Below are positions 17,163-26,333 of a DNA stretch of 64,000 bases, piece after piece (within the stretch, counting starts at the first letter, position 1; each line of letters opens with the position of its first letter). This stretch comes from Nonomuraea jabiensis (GTDB taxonomy: Bacteria; Actinomycetota; Actinomycetes; Streptosporangiales; Streptosporangiaceae), in NCBI RefSeq assembly GCF_014204795.1, contig NZ_JACHMB010000001.1, positions 10,366,501 through 10,430,500 of the forward strand, given 5' to 3'. The notes under the pieces were generated by a model. It had not been told where the DNA came from. It did no database searches and saw only the letters and a program-made list of their open reading frames with translations. A program made the position numbers and the translations under genes.

Positions 17163-18848
17163 GTGAGCCGAGGGGACAAGCTGATCAGTCCCGTCCGTGA
17201 CCCGGCCGGCACCGCCGTGCCGGGGCTGCTGGGACGGGTGCCACGTGACCCGGGCAGGGTCGCCCTGGTCCACGAGGGCCGAGACCTCACCTTCGGCGAC
17301 GTCGCCGCGCTCGGCGAGGACGTCGCCGACGTCGTGCGGGCTCACCGCCTGGAGGGCCGCGTGGTGGGCGTGCCGGCGGAGCGGAGCCCGGAGTTCGTCG
17401 CGCGGATCGTGGGCGTCTGGGGCGCGGGCGCCGTCCCGGCGATCCTCGGGGACTGGGGTCCCGAGCGGGTGCGCGCGGCATTGACGGCCTCCGGCGCCGC
17501 GGCGGCCTTCGGGCCGGCCCTGACCGAGCTGCAGCCGCTGCACACCGGCCGGCGGCTCCATGCCGGAGACGCGGGAGAAGTCAGTCATGTCCTCTTCACG
17601 TCCGGCACGACGGGGAAGCCGAAGGGCATCGTCGTCGGGCGGGCGGCCTTCGAGGCCGCCAGTGAGGCGTTCTTCAAGGAACTGCCCATGGACGAATCCG
17701 ACCGGATCGCCTTTCTCAGCAGGCCCGGACACGACCCGAGCCTGCGGGAGCTGATCGCGCCCTGGCTCACCGGTGCGACGCTGTTCATTCCCGACAGCCG
17801 CACGGCCGCGGATCCCCGGCTGCTGGCGGCCTGGCTCTCGCGGCATTCCATCACCGTGCTCCAGGGCTCGCCGGTCCTGCTCCAGCTCATGGCGGGCGCG
17901 TCGCGGCTTCCCGTCGAGAGCCTGCGGCTGGTCTGCTCGGTGGGGGCCCGGCTCACGGCCGCGGCGCTGCGGTCGGCGGCCCGGTTCGCGCCGCGTGCCA
18001 CCATCGCCAACTGCTACGGCGCGTCGGAGACCCCGCAGGTCGTATGCATGCACCAGGTGCCGCCCGGCGAGGGGGCCGCGAGCGAGGATCCGGTTCCGAT
18101 CGGACGCGCGCTCGGCCACGCCTCCGTCAAGATCGGCGATGAAGGCCGGCTGCACGTGGAAGCCGCCGCCTGCGCGCTCGGCTACACGGACGGAACCCCG
18201 CTGCCGGCCTCCGGCCACGACGGCCGGCGCTGGTACGACACCGGCGACATCGTCCGCCTGCTGCCGGACGGCTCGATGTGCTTCCTCCGGCGGGCGGACC
18301 GGCAGGTCCAGGTCAACGGCGTGCGCGTGGAGCTGGACGAGATCGAGGGCGCGGCCGCCCGGGTCGCGGGCGTCGTCGACGCGGTGGCGACGTACGTCGA
18401 GGACGGCAGCGGAGTCGGGTCCGTGCGCCTGACCGTCGTACGCGGCCCCACGGCGGCGGTGGACGGCGAAGAGCTCCGTGCGGTGCTCAGCGACTGCCTG
18501 GACCCCGCGGTCATGCCCGCCGGCATCGAGGTGCGCGACTCGTCGCCGAAGGATCAACCCGGCGCGCAGGGCGAGGAGCGGCCGGCGACGCTGTGGGAGG
18601 TGCTGCACGACAGCGCGCAGCTCGTGCTCGGCCCAGGCCGAGGCCGGATCGACCCCGACGGCGGCTTCTTCGACGCCGGTTTCACCTCGATGTCCCTCAT
18701 GCGATTCGTGGCGGAGGTCTCCGTCCGTCTCGGAACGGAGATTTCTCCCGTCCTCGTCTTCCAGTATCCGACCCTGAACGCTTTTGCCGATCACCTGCGG
18801 GAGAACCTCGATGAAGGGCGCGACTCGGAGGGCGGACGACATGGGTGA
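17163..18848 (+). CDS. NRPS-like adenylation-thiolation didomain
   Basis: This 561-residue protein has an adenylation domain (residues ~1-455) and a carrier domain (~475-550). Core motifs are A3 FTSGTTGKPKG at residue 145, A5 NCYGASE, A7 YDTGD and A8 RADRQVQVNGVRVELDEIE. The Asp that contacts an amino group is likely present (GHDPS), so it may activate an amino acid. The A10 region lacks the usual GK(V/I)xR lysine: it reads SSPKDQPGAQ. The carrier serine is Ser509 in FTSMS. I chose GTG 17163 with AGGGAGG at 17151-17157; an ATG at 17121 is less likely. It ends inside the PKS start, so the two are coupled, and it may feed the PKS a starter unit. Confidence 0.88.
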   Translation: MSRGDKLISPVRDPAGTAVPGLLGRVPRDPGRVALVHEGRDLTFGDVAALGEDVADVVRAHRLEGRVVGVPAERSPEFVARIVGVWGAGAVPAILGDWGPERVRAALTASGAAAAFGPALTELQPLHTGRRLHAGDAGEVSHVLFTSGTTGKPKGIVVGRAAFEAASEAFFKELPMDESDRIAFLSRPGHDPSLRELIAPWLTGATLFIPDSRTAADPRLLAAWLSRHSITVLQGSPVLLQLMAGASRLPVESLRLVCSVGARLTAAALRSAARFAPRATIANCYGASETPQVVCMHQVPPGEGAASEDPVPIGRALGHASVKIGDEGRLHVEAAACALGYTDGTPLPASGHDGRRWYDTGDIVRLLPDGSMCFLRRADRQVQVNGVRVELDEIEGAAARVAGVVDAVATYVEDGSGVGSVRLTVVRGPTAAVDGEELRAVLSDCLDPAVMPAGIEVRDSSPKDQPGAQGEERPATLWEVLHDSAQLVLGPGRGRIDPDGGFFDAGFTSMSLMRFVAEVSVRLGTEISPVLVFQYPTLNAFADHLRENLDEGRDSEGGRHG

Positions 18849-21800
18849 CCTCGTTGAGCCGATCGCGATCATCGGGATGGCCGGTCGTTTCCCCGGTGCG
18901 GCCGACACCCGGGAGCTGTGGAGCAACCTCGTGGCCGGACAGGAGGCGGTGCGTTTCCCGTCCGCGGACGAGCTCCGGTCGCGCGGCGTGTCGCGTGAAG
19001 CGCTGGACGACCCGGCCTACGTGCGGGCAGTGGCGGAACCCGAGGGCATCGACCTGTTCGACGCCGGGTTCTTCCGCCTGACCCCGCGTGAGGCCGAGGC
19101 GTGCGACCCGCAGCTGCGGCTGTACCTGGAGACCTCGCACGCCGCCGTCGAGAACGCCGGCTACGACGCCTCGGGGCTCGGCAGAGCGGGCGTGTTCTCG
19201 TCGGTCGCCGCCAACCGCTACGGGATCGGCCGCGTCCTGGGGAGCCTGGAGGCGCTGCGGAGTGCCACCGGCATGGCGGCCGGCATGTGGAACAACCCCG
19301 ACAGCGCCTCGACGCTGGTCTCGTACAAGCTGAACCTGCACGGCCCGAGCATGACCGTGCAGAGCGCGTGTTCGAGCTCGCTCGTGGCCGTGCAGCTGGC
19401 CGTGAACGCGCTCCGGCTGCGCGAGTGCGACGTCGCCCTGGCCGGCGGCGCCGACGTCGAGTTCCCCGTCGGTCACGGGTACTGGTGGGCGCAGGACGGC
19501 CCGCTGAGCCGGGACGGCCACTGCCGCCCCTTCGACGCGGCGGCCGGCGGCACGATCTTCGGCAGCGGCGTCGGCGTCGTGGTGCTCAAGCGGCTCTCCG
19601 ACGCCCTGGCCGACGGCGACCGGATCTCCGCGGTGATCCGGGCCGTGGCCGTCAACAACGACGGCGCGAACAAGGTCGGCTTCACCGCGCCCAGCGCTGA
19701 TCGGCAGGCGGAGGTCGTGCTGAGAGCTCTGGAGCTCGCCGGCGTGGGCCCCGAGGACATCGGGTACGTCGAGGCGCACGCCACCGCGACCCGGCTGGGT
19801 GACGCCATCGAGATCGCGGCGCTGCGGAAGGCGTTCGGCGCCCGGGCGGCGCCCGGGCGGTGTCCCATCGGATCGATCAAGGGGAACGTGGGCCACCTGG
19901 GTCACGCGGCCGGGATCACCTCGCTGATCAAGGCCGCGCTGTCGCTGGCCCACGAGCAGATCCCCGCGAGCATCAACCTCGAGGAGGTGAACCCGCTCCT
20001 CGGGCTCGGGGACTCGCCGTTCTTCGTCAACGACGCGCTGCGGCCCTGGCCTCGATCGGCCGGCCACCGGCGCCTGGCGGGGGTCAGCTCGTTCGGGATC
20101 GGGGGCACGAACGCGCACGCGATCCTCGAAGAGGCGCCGCCCCGCGCGGTCGCCCCCGCTCCGGGGCCCACGCAGCTGATCGTGTGGTCAGGGCGGACGC
20201 CGTCCGCGGCCGAGGCCTACCCGGAGCGGCTCGCCCGGTCCTTCGAGGAGAGCGCGGACCGGCTCTGCGATGTCGCGTTCACGCTGCAGGAGGGGCGCAC
20301 GCCGCACCCGGTCCGGGGCGCCGTGGTGGTCGAGAGCCTGTCCGACGCGGCCACCGCCGTGCTCGACCACGCCAGGCGGATCGTCACGCCGGAGGAGCGG
20401 GCGGACCGGAGCACCGTGTTCCTGTTCCCGGGCGAAGGGGCGCAGCACGCCCGCATGGCGGCGGAGCTCCATCGCACCGAACCGGCGTTCAGGGCGGCGC
20501 TCGACGAGTGCTTCGACCTGTTCGAGGCTCACGGCCTGGCGCAGCGAGACAGCTGGGAGGGGACGCCGGACGGCCCGCAGGACTCCACCGTGCTCTTCAG
20601 CGTCGAGTACGCGCTGGGGCGGCTGTGGCTGGCGCTGGGCGTCGAGCCGGACGTGCTGCTCGGCCACGGCGTCGGGGAGTTCGCGGCCGCCGCGCTCGCC
20701 GAGGTGTTCACCCTGCCGGAGGCGGTACGGCTGGTGAGCGCCCGGGCCAGGGCGCTGGCCGAGGCCCCCCAGGGCGCGATGGTGGCGGTCGCGGCCGGTC
20801 TGGACACCGTGTCGCCGCTGCTCTTCGGGACCCTGGACGTCGCCGTGGTGAACAGCGACCGGCGGACGGTCGTCGGCGGATCGCCGCAGGACGTGCGCCG
20901 CTTCGAGGCCGAGGTCCTCGCCGGGGCGGGGATCGCCGCCTCCCGGCTGAGATCGCGGCACGCCTTCCACACCCCGGCCATGGCGAGCGCCGCCGAGCGG
21001 TTCCGCCCGGCCTTCGACGGCATCCGGCCGCGCGCTCCCCGCTGGAAGATCTGCTCCGCGTCCACGGGCGGGCCGGTGGAGGCGGCCCAGGCGCGCAGCG
21101 TGGACTTCTGGGTCCGGCAGCTCACCCGGCCCGTCCTGATCAAGCAGGCGCTCGACGCCGTGCTGTCCGGCGGTGACCGGGTGCTGGTGGAGGTGGGCCC
21201 CGGGCGGACGCTCACCACGCTGGCGCGCTCCCATCCACAGGTGCGCGCCAAGCGGCACCTGGCGGTGCCGACGCTCCCGGGCGGGCCGTCGAAGGGCGCC
21301 ACCGAACGCACCTCGTTCCTTCACGCGCTGGCCCGGATGTGGACCCTTGGCGCGGAGGTGAACTGGTCGGCGCTGAGCGCCACGGGTTCTCGTGAACGCG
21401 TGCCCCTGCCGGGCTACCCGTACCAGCGCGAGCGGCACTGGATCGAGCCGGCGTCGCCGAGCGGCCCGCCCGCTCCGGAGGCGCGGGAACCGGCGGGCCG
21501 CTCGGTGTTCCGGCTGCCCACGTGGGTGGAGGCGGCACCGGCCGGGCACCGCGACACCCCCGCCCGGGACCGGCCGCTGGTGTTCCTGCCGGACGATCCG
21601 CACCGCGCCGCCGAGCTGGCCGCCCTGCTCGGCAAGGCCGGGTGGAATGCGTTACGGGTGCGGCACGGCACCTCGTACTCGGGGGCGGGAGACGAGTTCG
21701 TGATCCGCCACCGCCACCCGGCCGACGTCGTCCGGCTGCTGGACGAGCTGCGGGACGCGCGGCGGTACCCGGACCTCATCGTCGACGCGACGCAGCTCGG

Positions 21801-24060
21801 AGTCCCGGCCGAGCCCGACCTGAGCAACATCGACGACCAGCTCGACACCGGCTTCCACCGGATCGTCGAGCTCCTGCGGGAAGCCGCGCGGCGGGCGCCC
21901 GACAAGCGCGCCCGCGACGTGCTGGTCGTCACCGAACTGTCCGCGGACGTGACGGGCGGCGAGGCCGTGCACCCGGTGCGGGCCATGCTGCTCGGGCTCC
22001 TGCGGAGCTACCTGCTGGAGAACCCGCGCGCCACGTGCAGGCTCGTCGACGTCCAGGGCGGCGCGATCGACGACCGGCTGCTCGCGGAGCTGCGCGGCCC
22101 TAAGCGCTCGGAGATCGTCGCCCTGCGGGGGGACCGGCGCTGGGTCCCCGGCGAGCGGGAGCTCGTCCCTGACGGGCTGGATCCCGCCGGCCTGCGCCGC
22201 GGGGGTGCCTACGTCATCACCGGCGGGCTCGGCGGCCTCGGCCTGGCGGTGGCGCGCGGCCTGGCGGACACCGGCCTGCGACCACGGTTGCTGCTGCTGG
22301 GCCGCCACGTGACGGGCGGGCACGACGCCGAGCTCGCCGAGATCCGGGCGCTCGGAGCCGAGTGCCGCGTCGAGGCCTGCGACGTGACCGACGTGGAGGC
22401 GCTGCGGGGCGCGATCGACCGGGCGTCGGACGCTTTCGGGGGCATCAACGGGGTGTTCCACCTGGCCGGCGTGGCGGGAGGGGGCATGCTGCAGTTCCGG
22501 ACGCGGGAGCAGGTGTCGGCGACGCTCGCGCCGAAGGTCCACGGCACGCTGGCCCTGGTCGAGGTGCTGCGGGGCCGGGCGGAGCTCGACTTCTTCGTGG
22601 CCTTCTCCAGCCGCGCGGCGCTCAGGGGACTGGTCGGCAGCGCCGACTACGCCGCGGCGAACGCCTTCCTCGACGCGGTGGTGCGCCGGCAGCCCCTGCC
22701 CGGCTGCGCCTCGATGACCATCAACTGGCCGTCCTGGGCCGAGGTCGGCATGGCCGCCCGCCAGGGGCGGCAGCCGCAGGCCCGGCGCTCCGGATCGGGG
22801 GCGGAGGAGCGCCGGTGGTCCACCCCGCTGTCGGCCGAGGACTATCCGATCCTGGACGAACACCGCATGAACGGCGTGCCGGTGCTGCCGGGCACGGCCC
22901 AGGTCGACTTCGTCCTGCGGGCCTTCCGCGAGGCGGTCGATCACCCGAACGGGCGGCCCGCGCAGCTGCGCCACATGGTCTTCCGGCAGCCGATCACCAC
23001 TCCGGAGCCCGTGTCGCTCGAAGTGGGCTTCGAACCGCATGAGGACCTCTGGCGATTCACCGTCCGCACCGCGCCGCTCTCGCCGTCCCCCGGCGACTAC
23101 CGCGTCCACACGACGGGTGAGATCCGGCTGGCGGACGCCAGGGCGGGCACGGTGGACCTGGACGGGCTGCGCGCGTCGCTGCCCGAGCGGCGGGTGCCCG
23201 CCAACGACCCTGGCAACCGGCTGTTCACCATCGGTCCGCGGTGGCCGGGCGAGGAGATCTGGATCTCCGGGGAGGACGCCGGCACGAAGCTCGCCGTACT
23301 CACCTTTCCCGAGGCGTTCGGCCACGAGCTCGACGAGCACGCCCTGCATCCCACCCTGCTGGACGCGGCGGTGTCGCTGGCGCGGGATCCCGACCATGAG
23401 CCGCCGCACGCGCCGTTCGCCTACCAGTCGATCGTGGTGCACCGGCCGATACCGGGGCTCGCGTACAGCCACATCCGCCGGCGCCCGAGCGGTCCGGACA
23501 CGATCGTGGCCGACATCGACGTGCTGACGGCCGGCGGTGACGTCGCCGTGGAGGTCAGGGGCTTCACCATGCGCCGCGTCGACGAATCCATGGTCGCCCC
23601 CGAGACCTACCGGGAGGAGCGGGGCCCGGGGATCATGCCCGCGGCCGGGGTCGGCATGCTGCTGCGCATGCTGGGCCGGCCGGGCCACAGGCAAGTGGCG
23701 ATCACCTTGCCGGGTGAGGACGCCGTCCTGAGGAACCCCGAGGTCATGCCGGACGACGGTCCAGGCGAGGACGCGCCGGCCGATTCACCCGAACGGATCT
23801 CGGATGAGACGCCGCCGGACGAGGAGTCGCTGGAGGCCCGGCTGACGGAGATGTGGTGTGCCGAATTCGGGGTGGAGTCGGTCCGCCCCGACGAGAACTT
23901 CTTCGAGCTGGGCGGCGACTCCTTCGCCGCCGTGGGCCTGGTCGAGGAGATCCGCAGGGGTTTCGGCGTGGACGTCGGCATCGCCGTGGTCTTCGACCAC
24001 CCGACGGTGGCCGAGCTCTCCGCCGAGCTGCGGCGGCTGCTCAGCCACGAACCTTCCTGA
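18841..24060 (+). CDS. Type I polyketide synthase, KS-AT(inactive)-KR-DH-ACP
   Basis: This 1739-residue synthase contains: KS (~1-430) with Cys177, His313 (EAHATAT) and His352 (KGNVGH); AT (~515-830) with FPGEGAQ and the HAFH His710, but GHGVGE at 608-613 has Gly610 where the nucleophilic Ser belongs; KR (~1115-1300) with GGLGGLG at 1128-1134, Lys1232, Ser1256/1257 and Tyr1270; DH (~1330-1560) with His1341, Gly1345, Pro1350 and Asp1508; and ACP with Ser1694 in GGDS. KR precedes DH, the reverse of normal modular order. ATG 18841 has GGAGGG at 18827-18832 and overlaps the didomain stop by 8 bp. An acyltransferase acting in trans would be needed if AT is dead. No thioesterase domain is present; a separate one is convergent. 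Confidence 0.92.
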   Translation: MGDLVEPIAIIGMAGRFPGAADTRELWSNLVAGQEAVRFPSADELRSRGVSREALDDPAYVRAVAEPEGIDLFDAGFFRLTPREAEACDPQLRLYLETSHAAVENAGYDASGLGRAGVFSSVAANRYGIGRVLGSLEALRSATGMAAGMWNNPDSASTLVSYKLNLHGPSMTVQSACSSSLVAVQLAVNALRLRECDVALAGGADVEFPVGHGYWWAQDGPLSRDGHCRPFDAAAGGTIFGSGVGVVVLKRLSDALADGDRISAVIRAVAVNNDGANKVGFTAPSADRQAEVVLRALELAGVGPEDIGYVEAHATATRLGDAIEIAALRKAFGARAAPGRCPIGSIKGNVGHLGHAAGITSLIKAALSLAHEQIPASINLEEVNPLLGLGDSPFFVNDALRPWPRSAGHRRLAGVSSFGIGGTNAHAILEEAPPRAVAPAPGPTQLIVWSGRTPSAAEAYPERLARSFEESADRLCDVAFTLQEGRTPHPVRGAVVVESLSDAATAVLDHARRIVTPEERADRSTVFLFPGEGAQHARMAAELHRTEPAFRAALDECFDLFEAHGLAQRDSWEGTPDGPQDSTVLFSVEYALGRLWLALGVEPDVLLGHGVGEFAAAALAEVFTLPEAVRLVSARARALAEAPQGAMVAVAAGLDTVSPLLFGTLDVAVVNSDRRTVVGGSPQDVRRFEAEVLAGAGIAASRLRSRHAFHTPAMASAAERFRPAFDGIRPRAPRWKICSASTGGPVEAAQARSVDFWVRQLTRPVLIKQALDAVLSGGDRVLVEVGPGRTLTTLARSHPQVRAKRHLAVPTLPGGPSKGATERTSFLHALARMWTLGAEVNWSALSATGSRERVPLPGYPYQRERHWIEPASPSGPPAPEAREPAGRSVFRLPTWVEAAPAGHRDTPARDRPLVFLPDDPHRAAELAALLGKAGWNALRVRHGTSYSGAGDEFVIRHRHPADVVRLLDELRDARRYPDLIVDATQLGVPAEPDLSNIDDQLDTGFHRIVELLREAARRAPDKRARDVLVVTELSADVTGGEAVHPVRAMLLGLLRSYLLENPRATCRLVDVQGGAIDDRLLAELRGPKRSEIVALRGDRRWVPGERELVPDGLDPAGLRRGGAYVITGGLGGLGLAVARGLADTGLRPRLLLLGRHVTGGHDAELAEIRALGAECRVEACDVTDVEALRGAIDRASDAFGGINGVFHLAGVAGGGMLQFRTREQVSATLAPKVHGTLALVEVLRGRAELDFFVAFSSRAALRGLVGSADYAAANAFLDAVVRRQPLPGCASMTINWPSWAEVGMAARQGRQPQARRSGSGAEERRWSTPLSAEDYPILDEHRMNGVPVLPGTAQVDFVLRAFREAVDHPNGRPAQLRHMVFRQPITTPEPVSLEVGFEPHEDLWRFTVRTAPLSPSPGDYRVHTTGEIRLADARAGTVDLDGLRASLPERRVPANDPGNRLFTIGPRWPGEEIWISGEDAGTKLAVLTFPEAFGHELDEHALHPTLLDAAVSLARDPDHEPPHAPFAYQSIVVHRPIPGLAYSHIRRRPSGPDTIVADIDVLTAGGDVAVEVRGFTMRRVDESMVAPETYREERGPGIMPAAGVGMLLRMLGRPGHRQVAITLPGEDAVLRNPEVMPDDGPGEDAPADSPERISDETPPDEESLEARLTEMWCAEFGVESVRPDENFFELGGDSFAAVGLVEEIRRGFGVDVGIAVVFDHPTVAELSAELRRLLSHEPS

Positions 24061-24739
24061 CCCATTCGCGAAGGGTCTCGGCAGGCAGCTGCTCGACGAT
24101 CTGGTGGCCGCCGTCGATCAGCTGGACCGAGAGCCACTCCGTCGTGTACTGGCCCCAGTCGTCGAGGCACTCGGTGTCCCAGGAGCTCGCATCGTCTCTG
24201 GCGCCGACCGCGACGATCGGCGCGTTGAGCATCGGGCGCGGGTCCGACTCCAGATAGCGGTTGAGGAGGTGGTACTCGGAGCGCCAGAGACGTGCGTACT
24301 CGGGCAGGGCCACCGTGTCCAGGATGTGCGGCGGCGCCTCGATCTCCTCGGCCAGCGCCCGGTCCGGCAGCTCCGCCAGGGGCGAGACCGGCGTGCGATG
24401 CGGCGGGTACTGGCACATGACGACGATGCCGCGGAGCCGCCCCTCCAGGTGCTTGGCCGCCTCCAGGCAGACCAGGGCACCCATGCTGTGGCCCACGAGC
24501 ACGACCTCGGTGGCGCCGGAGTCCGCGACGACGGACGCGAGCGCCGCGCCGCGCTCGTCGATGGAGGGCACGCTCATCGGCTCGCTCCAGTTGGCCCGGC
24601 GGATGACAGGTTCCCGGCCCGGCTCGTTCCACCGGTCCACGAACTTCGTCCGGCCCCCCAGTCCGGGAACGAAGATGACGGCGTGGTCACCATCGAGTGC
24701 CGGGCTGACGACATAACTCGCAGATTCCTGACCACCCAT
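24041..24739 (-). CDS. Type II thioesterase-like alpha/beta hydrolase
   Basis: This 232-residue alpha/beta hydrolase has nucleophile motif GHSMGA near residue 84, a catalytic Asp region (GARDD) and His in DGGHQ. Size and fold match stand-alone thioesterases that clear or release chains from PKS carriers. Its 3' end overlaps the end of the PKS gene by 20 bp in convergent orientation. The ATG at 24739 follows GAGGAG with 8-bp spacing. With no TE domain in the PKS, it may also release the finished product. Confidence 0.85.
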   Translation of the reverse strand: MGGQESASYVVSPALDGDHAVIFVPGLGGRTKFVDRWNEPGREPVIRRANWSEPMSVPSIDERGAALASVVADSGATEVVLVGHSMGALVCLEAAKHLEGRLRGIVVMCQYPPHRTPVSPLAELPDRALAEEIEAPPHILDTVALPEYARLWRSEYHLLNRYLESDPRPMLNAPIVAVGARDDASSWDTECLDDWGQYTTEWLSVQLIDGGHQIVEQLPAETLREWVRKVRG

Positions 24740-24808
24740 GTAATTCGCTCCTCATTAACCCCTGACAATACTGGATCATTTAAATAGATCTATGGCAAAG
24801 TGTGATAG
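24740..24808. promoter_or_regulatory. Divergent promoter region, thioesterase / exporter
   Basis: A very AT-rich 69-bp gap between divergently transcribed genes. On the plus strand CTGACA (24762-24767) and TAGATC (24785-24790) are 17 bp apart and form a plausible sigma-70-type promoter for the exporter gene. On the minus strand the GAGGAG ribosome site of the thioesterase lies inside it. Shared control of the two genes is likely but unproven. Confidence 0.4.
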
Positions 24809-25531
24809 GTGTCCACGCTGCTTGCCGCCGCCGTGATCATCCTGATTGCTTCAACGGTGCACGCCGTGACCGGATTCGGATACGCCCTCGTCGCCACCCC
24901 GCTGCTGGCCCTCGCGGTGGACCCCCACACAGCGGTGGTCTCCACCACGATGTCCGCCCTGGCCATGACCATCACGATCGCCGTACGCCAGCGTCAGCAC
25001 GCCGAGTGGAAGGTGGCCATGATCGCCATGGCCGGCATCGTGCTCGGCCTGCCGATCGGCCTGTGGGTGTACGGAGTGACGTCCGAGCGATTGCTCACGG
25101 CGCTGATCGGGATCGGAGTCTTAGGCTGCACGTTGATGGTGTGGCGGCGCGTGAAGGTGCCCGGAAGCGTTCCCGTACTGGTGGGGGTCGGGCTCGTGTC
25201 CGGCGCGCTGTCTACCTCCACCGGCACCAACGGGCCGCCGATGGTCGCCGCCTTCCAGGGCATGGGCTACGAGCCCGCCAAGTTCCGCGCCACCCTCTCG
25301 GCGGTGTTCGCCGGCACCAGCGTGTTCAGCCTGATCGGGTTCGCCGTGGCCGGCCAGGTGAACACCCAGTCGCTCTGGATCGGGCTCGTGGGCCTGCCCG
25401 TCGTGCAGCTGGGGTGGTTCGCCGGCAATGCGATCTTCAGCCGGATCGATCCGGAGCGCTTCCGCAAGGTGGTGCTGGCGGCTCTCCTCGTCAGCGCGGC
25501 CGTGACCCTGGCCAGCGCGCTCAACGGCTGA
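24809..25531 (+). CDS. TauE/SafE-family sulfite/organosulfonate exporter
   Basis: This 240-residue membrane protein has about eight hydrophobic helices in two repeats. The family signature VTGFGYALVATPLLAL (residues ~20-35) is clear, with the matching second-half element STSTGTNGPPMVAAFQGMGY. Family members export sulfite, sulfoacetate or related organosulfur anions. In a cluster that also has a sulfotransferase it may export a sulfated compound or a released sulfur oxyanion; that link is inferred. The start is a GTG without a strong ribosome site. Confidence 0.88.
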   Translation: MSTLLAAAVIILIASTVHAVTGFGYALVATPLLALAVDPHTAVVSTTMSALAMTITIAVRQRQHAEWKVAMIAMAGIVLGLPIGLWVYGVTSERLLTALIGIGVLGCTLMVWRRVKVPGSVPVLVGVGLVSGALSTSTGTNGPPMVAAFQGMGYEPAKFRATLSAVFAGTSVFSLIGFAVAGQVNTQSLWIGLVGLPVVQLGWFAGNAIFSRIDPERFRKVVLAALLVSAAVTLASALNG

Positions 25532-25628
25532 CGTCGGCGAGAGGCGTTATTCGGGCAATAGTGACGGAAGTCTTACGGGGCTCCGCCTTTCCGCGCGGCC
25601 GGGGACTGCGGCTGCTCGAATCACGAAT

Positions 25629-26333
25629 GTGACTCATGAACGACCTTCAGCGGAGAGCGGCCCGCCCATCGCGCGGCGGATGATGCTCTCGATGCTCGGC
25701 GCGGGCGCCGCCGGCCTCGCCGCCGCGCCTCTCGTGCGGGACGGCTGGGAACGGCTCCTCGAGACGGCCTCCCAGAACGACCCCACCGGGCTCAGCGGGC
25801 TGCTGCCCAACCCGGGCGGCTTCCGGTACTACAGCGTGGCGGCCGCGGTGCCCAGGAAGAGCGCGGCCGACTACCGGCTGGAGATCGGCGGGCTGGTCGA
25901 GCGGCCGGGGACGTACACGCTGGACGGGCTCCGCGCGCTGCCCCAGACCCGGGTCGTCGGTGAGGCACGGTGCACCGACGGCTGGCGGGTGCCGGACGTC
26001 CCCTTCTCCGGGGTGCTGCTCTCGCACCTCCTCGACGCGGCGGGGGTGCGCCCGGAGGGCAAGGCGGTCCGCTTCACCTGCTTCGACGGCGTCTACAGCG
26101 AAAGCCTCACGCTCGAACAGGCCCGCCGGGCCGACGTGCTGGTGGCCCTCGACATGCTGGACGCGCCGGTCACGCACGCCCACGGCGGCCCGGTCCGGCT
26201 CTACGTCGCCCCGATGTACTTCTACAAGTCCGCCAAATGGCTGTCCGGCATCTCCGTCACCGACCAGGTCGTCCCGGGCTACTGGGAGGAGTACGGCTAT
26301 GACGTCGACGGCTGGCTCGACCCGGCGGCCTGA
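25629..26333 (+). CDS. Molybdopterin-dependent oxidoreductase (MsrP/YedY-like)
   Basis: This 234-residue protein has a twin-arginine signal (ARRMMLSMLGAGAAGLAAAP) and the sulfite-oxidase-fold molybdopterin domain. The Mo-coordinating Cys lies in VVGEARCTDGW near residue 116, and conserved YVAPMYFYKSAKW follows. MsrP-type enzymes reduce oxidised methionine in exported proteins or handle other S/N-oxides. It is smaller than E. coli MsrP (334 residues). The start is GTG at 25629 with no good ribosome site. Its end overlaps the start of the membrane cytochrome gene, which is its probable electron donor. Confidence 0.87.
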   Translation: MTHERPSAESGPPIARRMMLSMLGAGAAGLAAAPLVRDGWERLLETASQNDPTGLSGLLPNPGGFRYYSVAAAVPRKSAADYRLEIGGLVERPGTYTLDGLRALPQTRVVGEARCTDGWRVPDVPFSGVLLSHLLDAAGVRPEGKAVRFTCFDGVYSESLTLEQARRADVLVALDMLDAPVTHAHGGPVRLYVAPMYFYKSAKWLSGISVTDQVVPGYWEEYGYDVDGWLDPAA

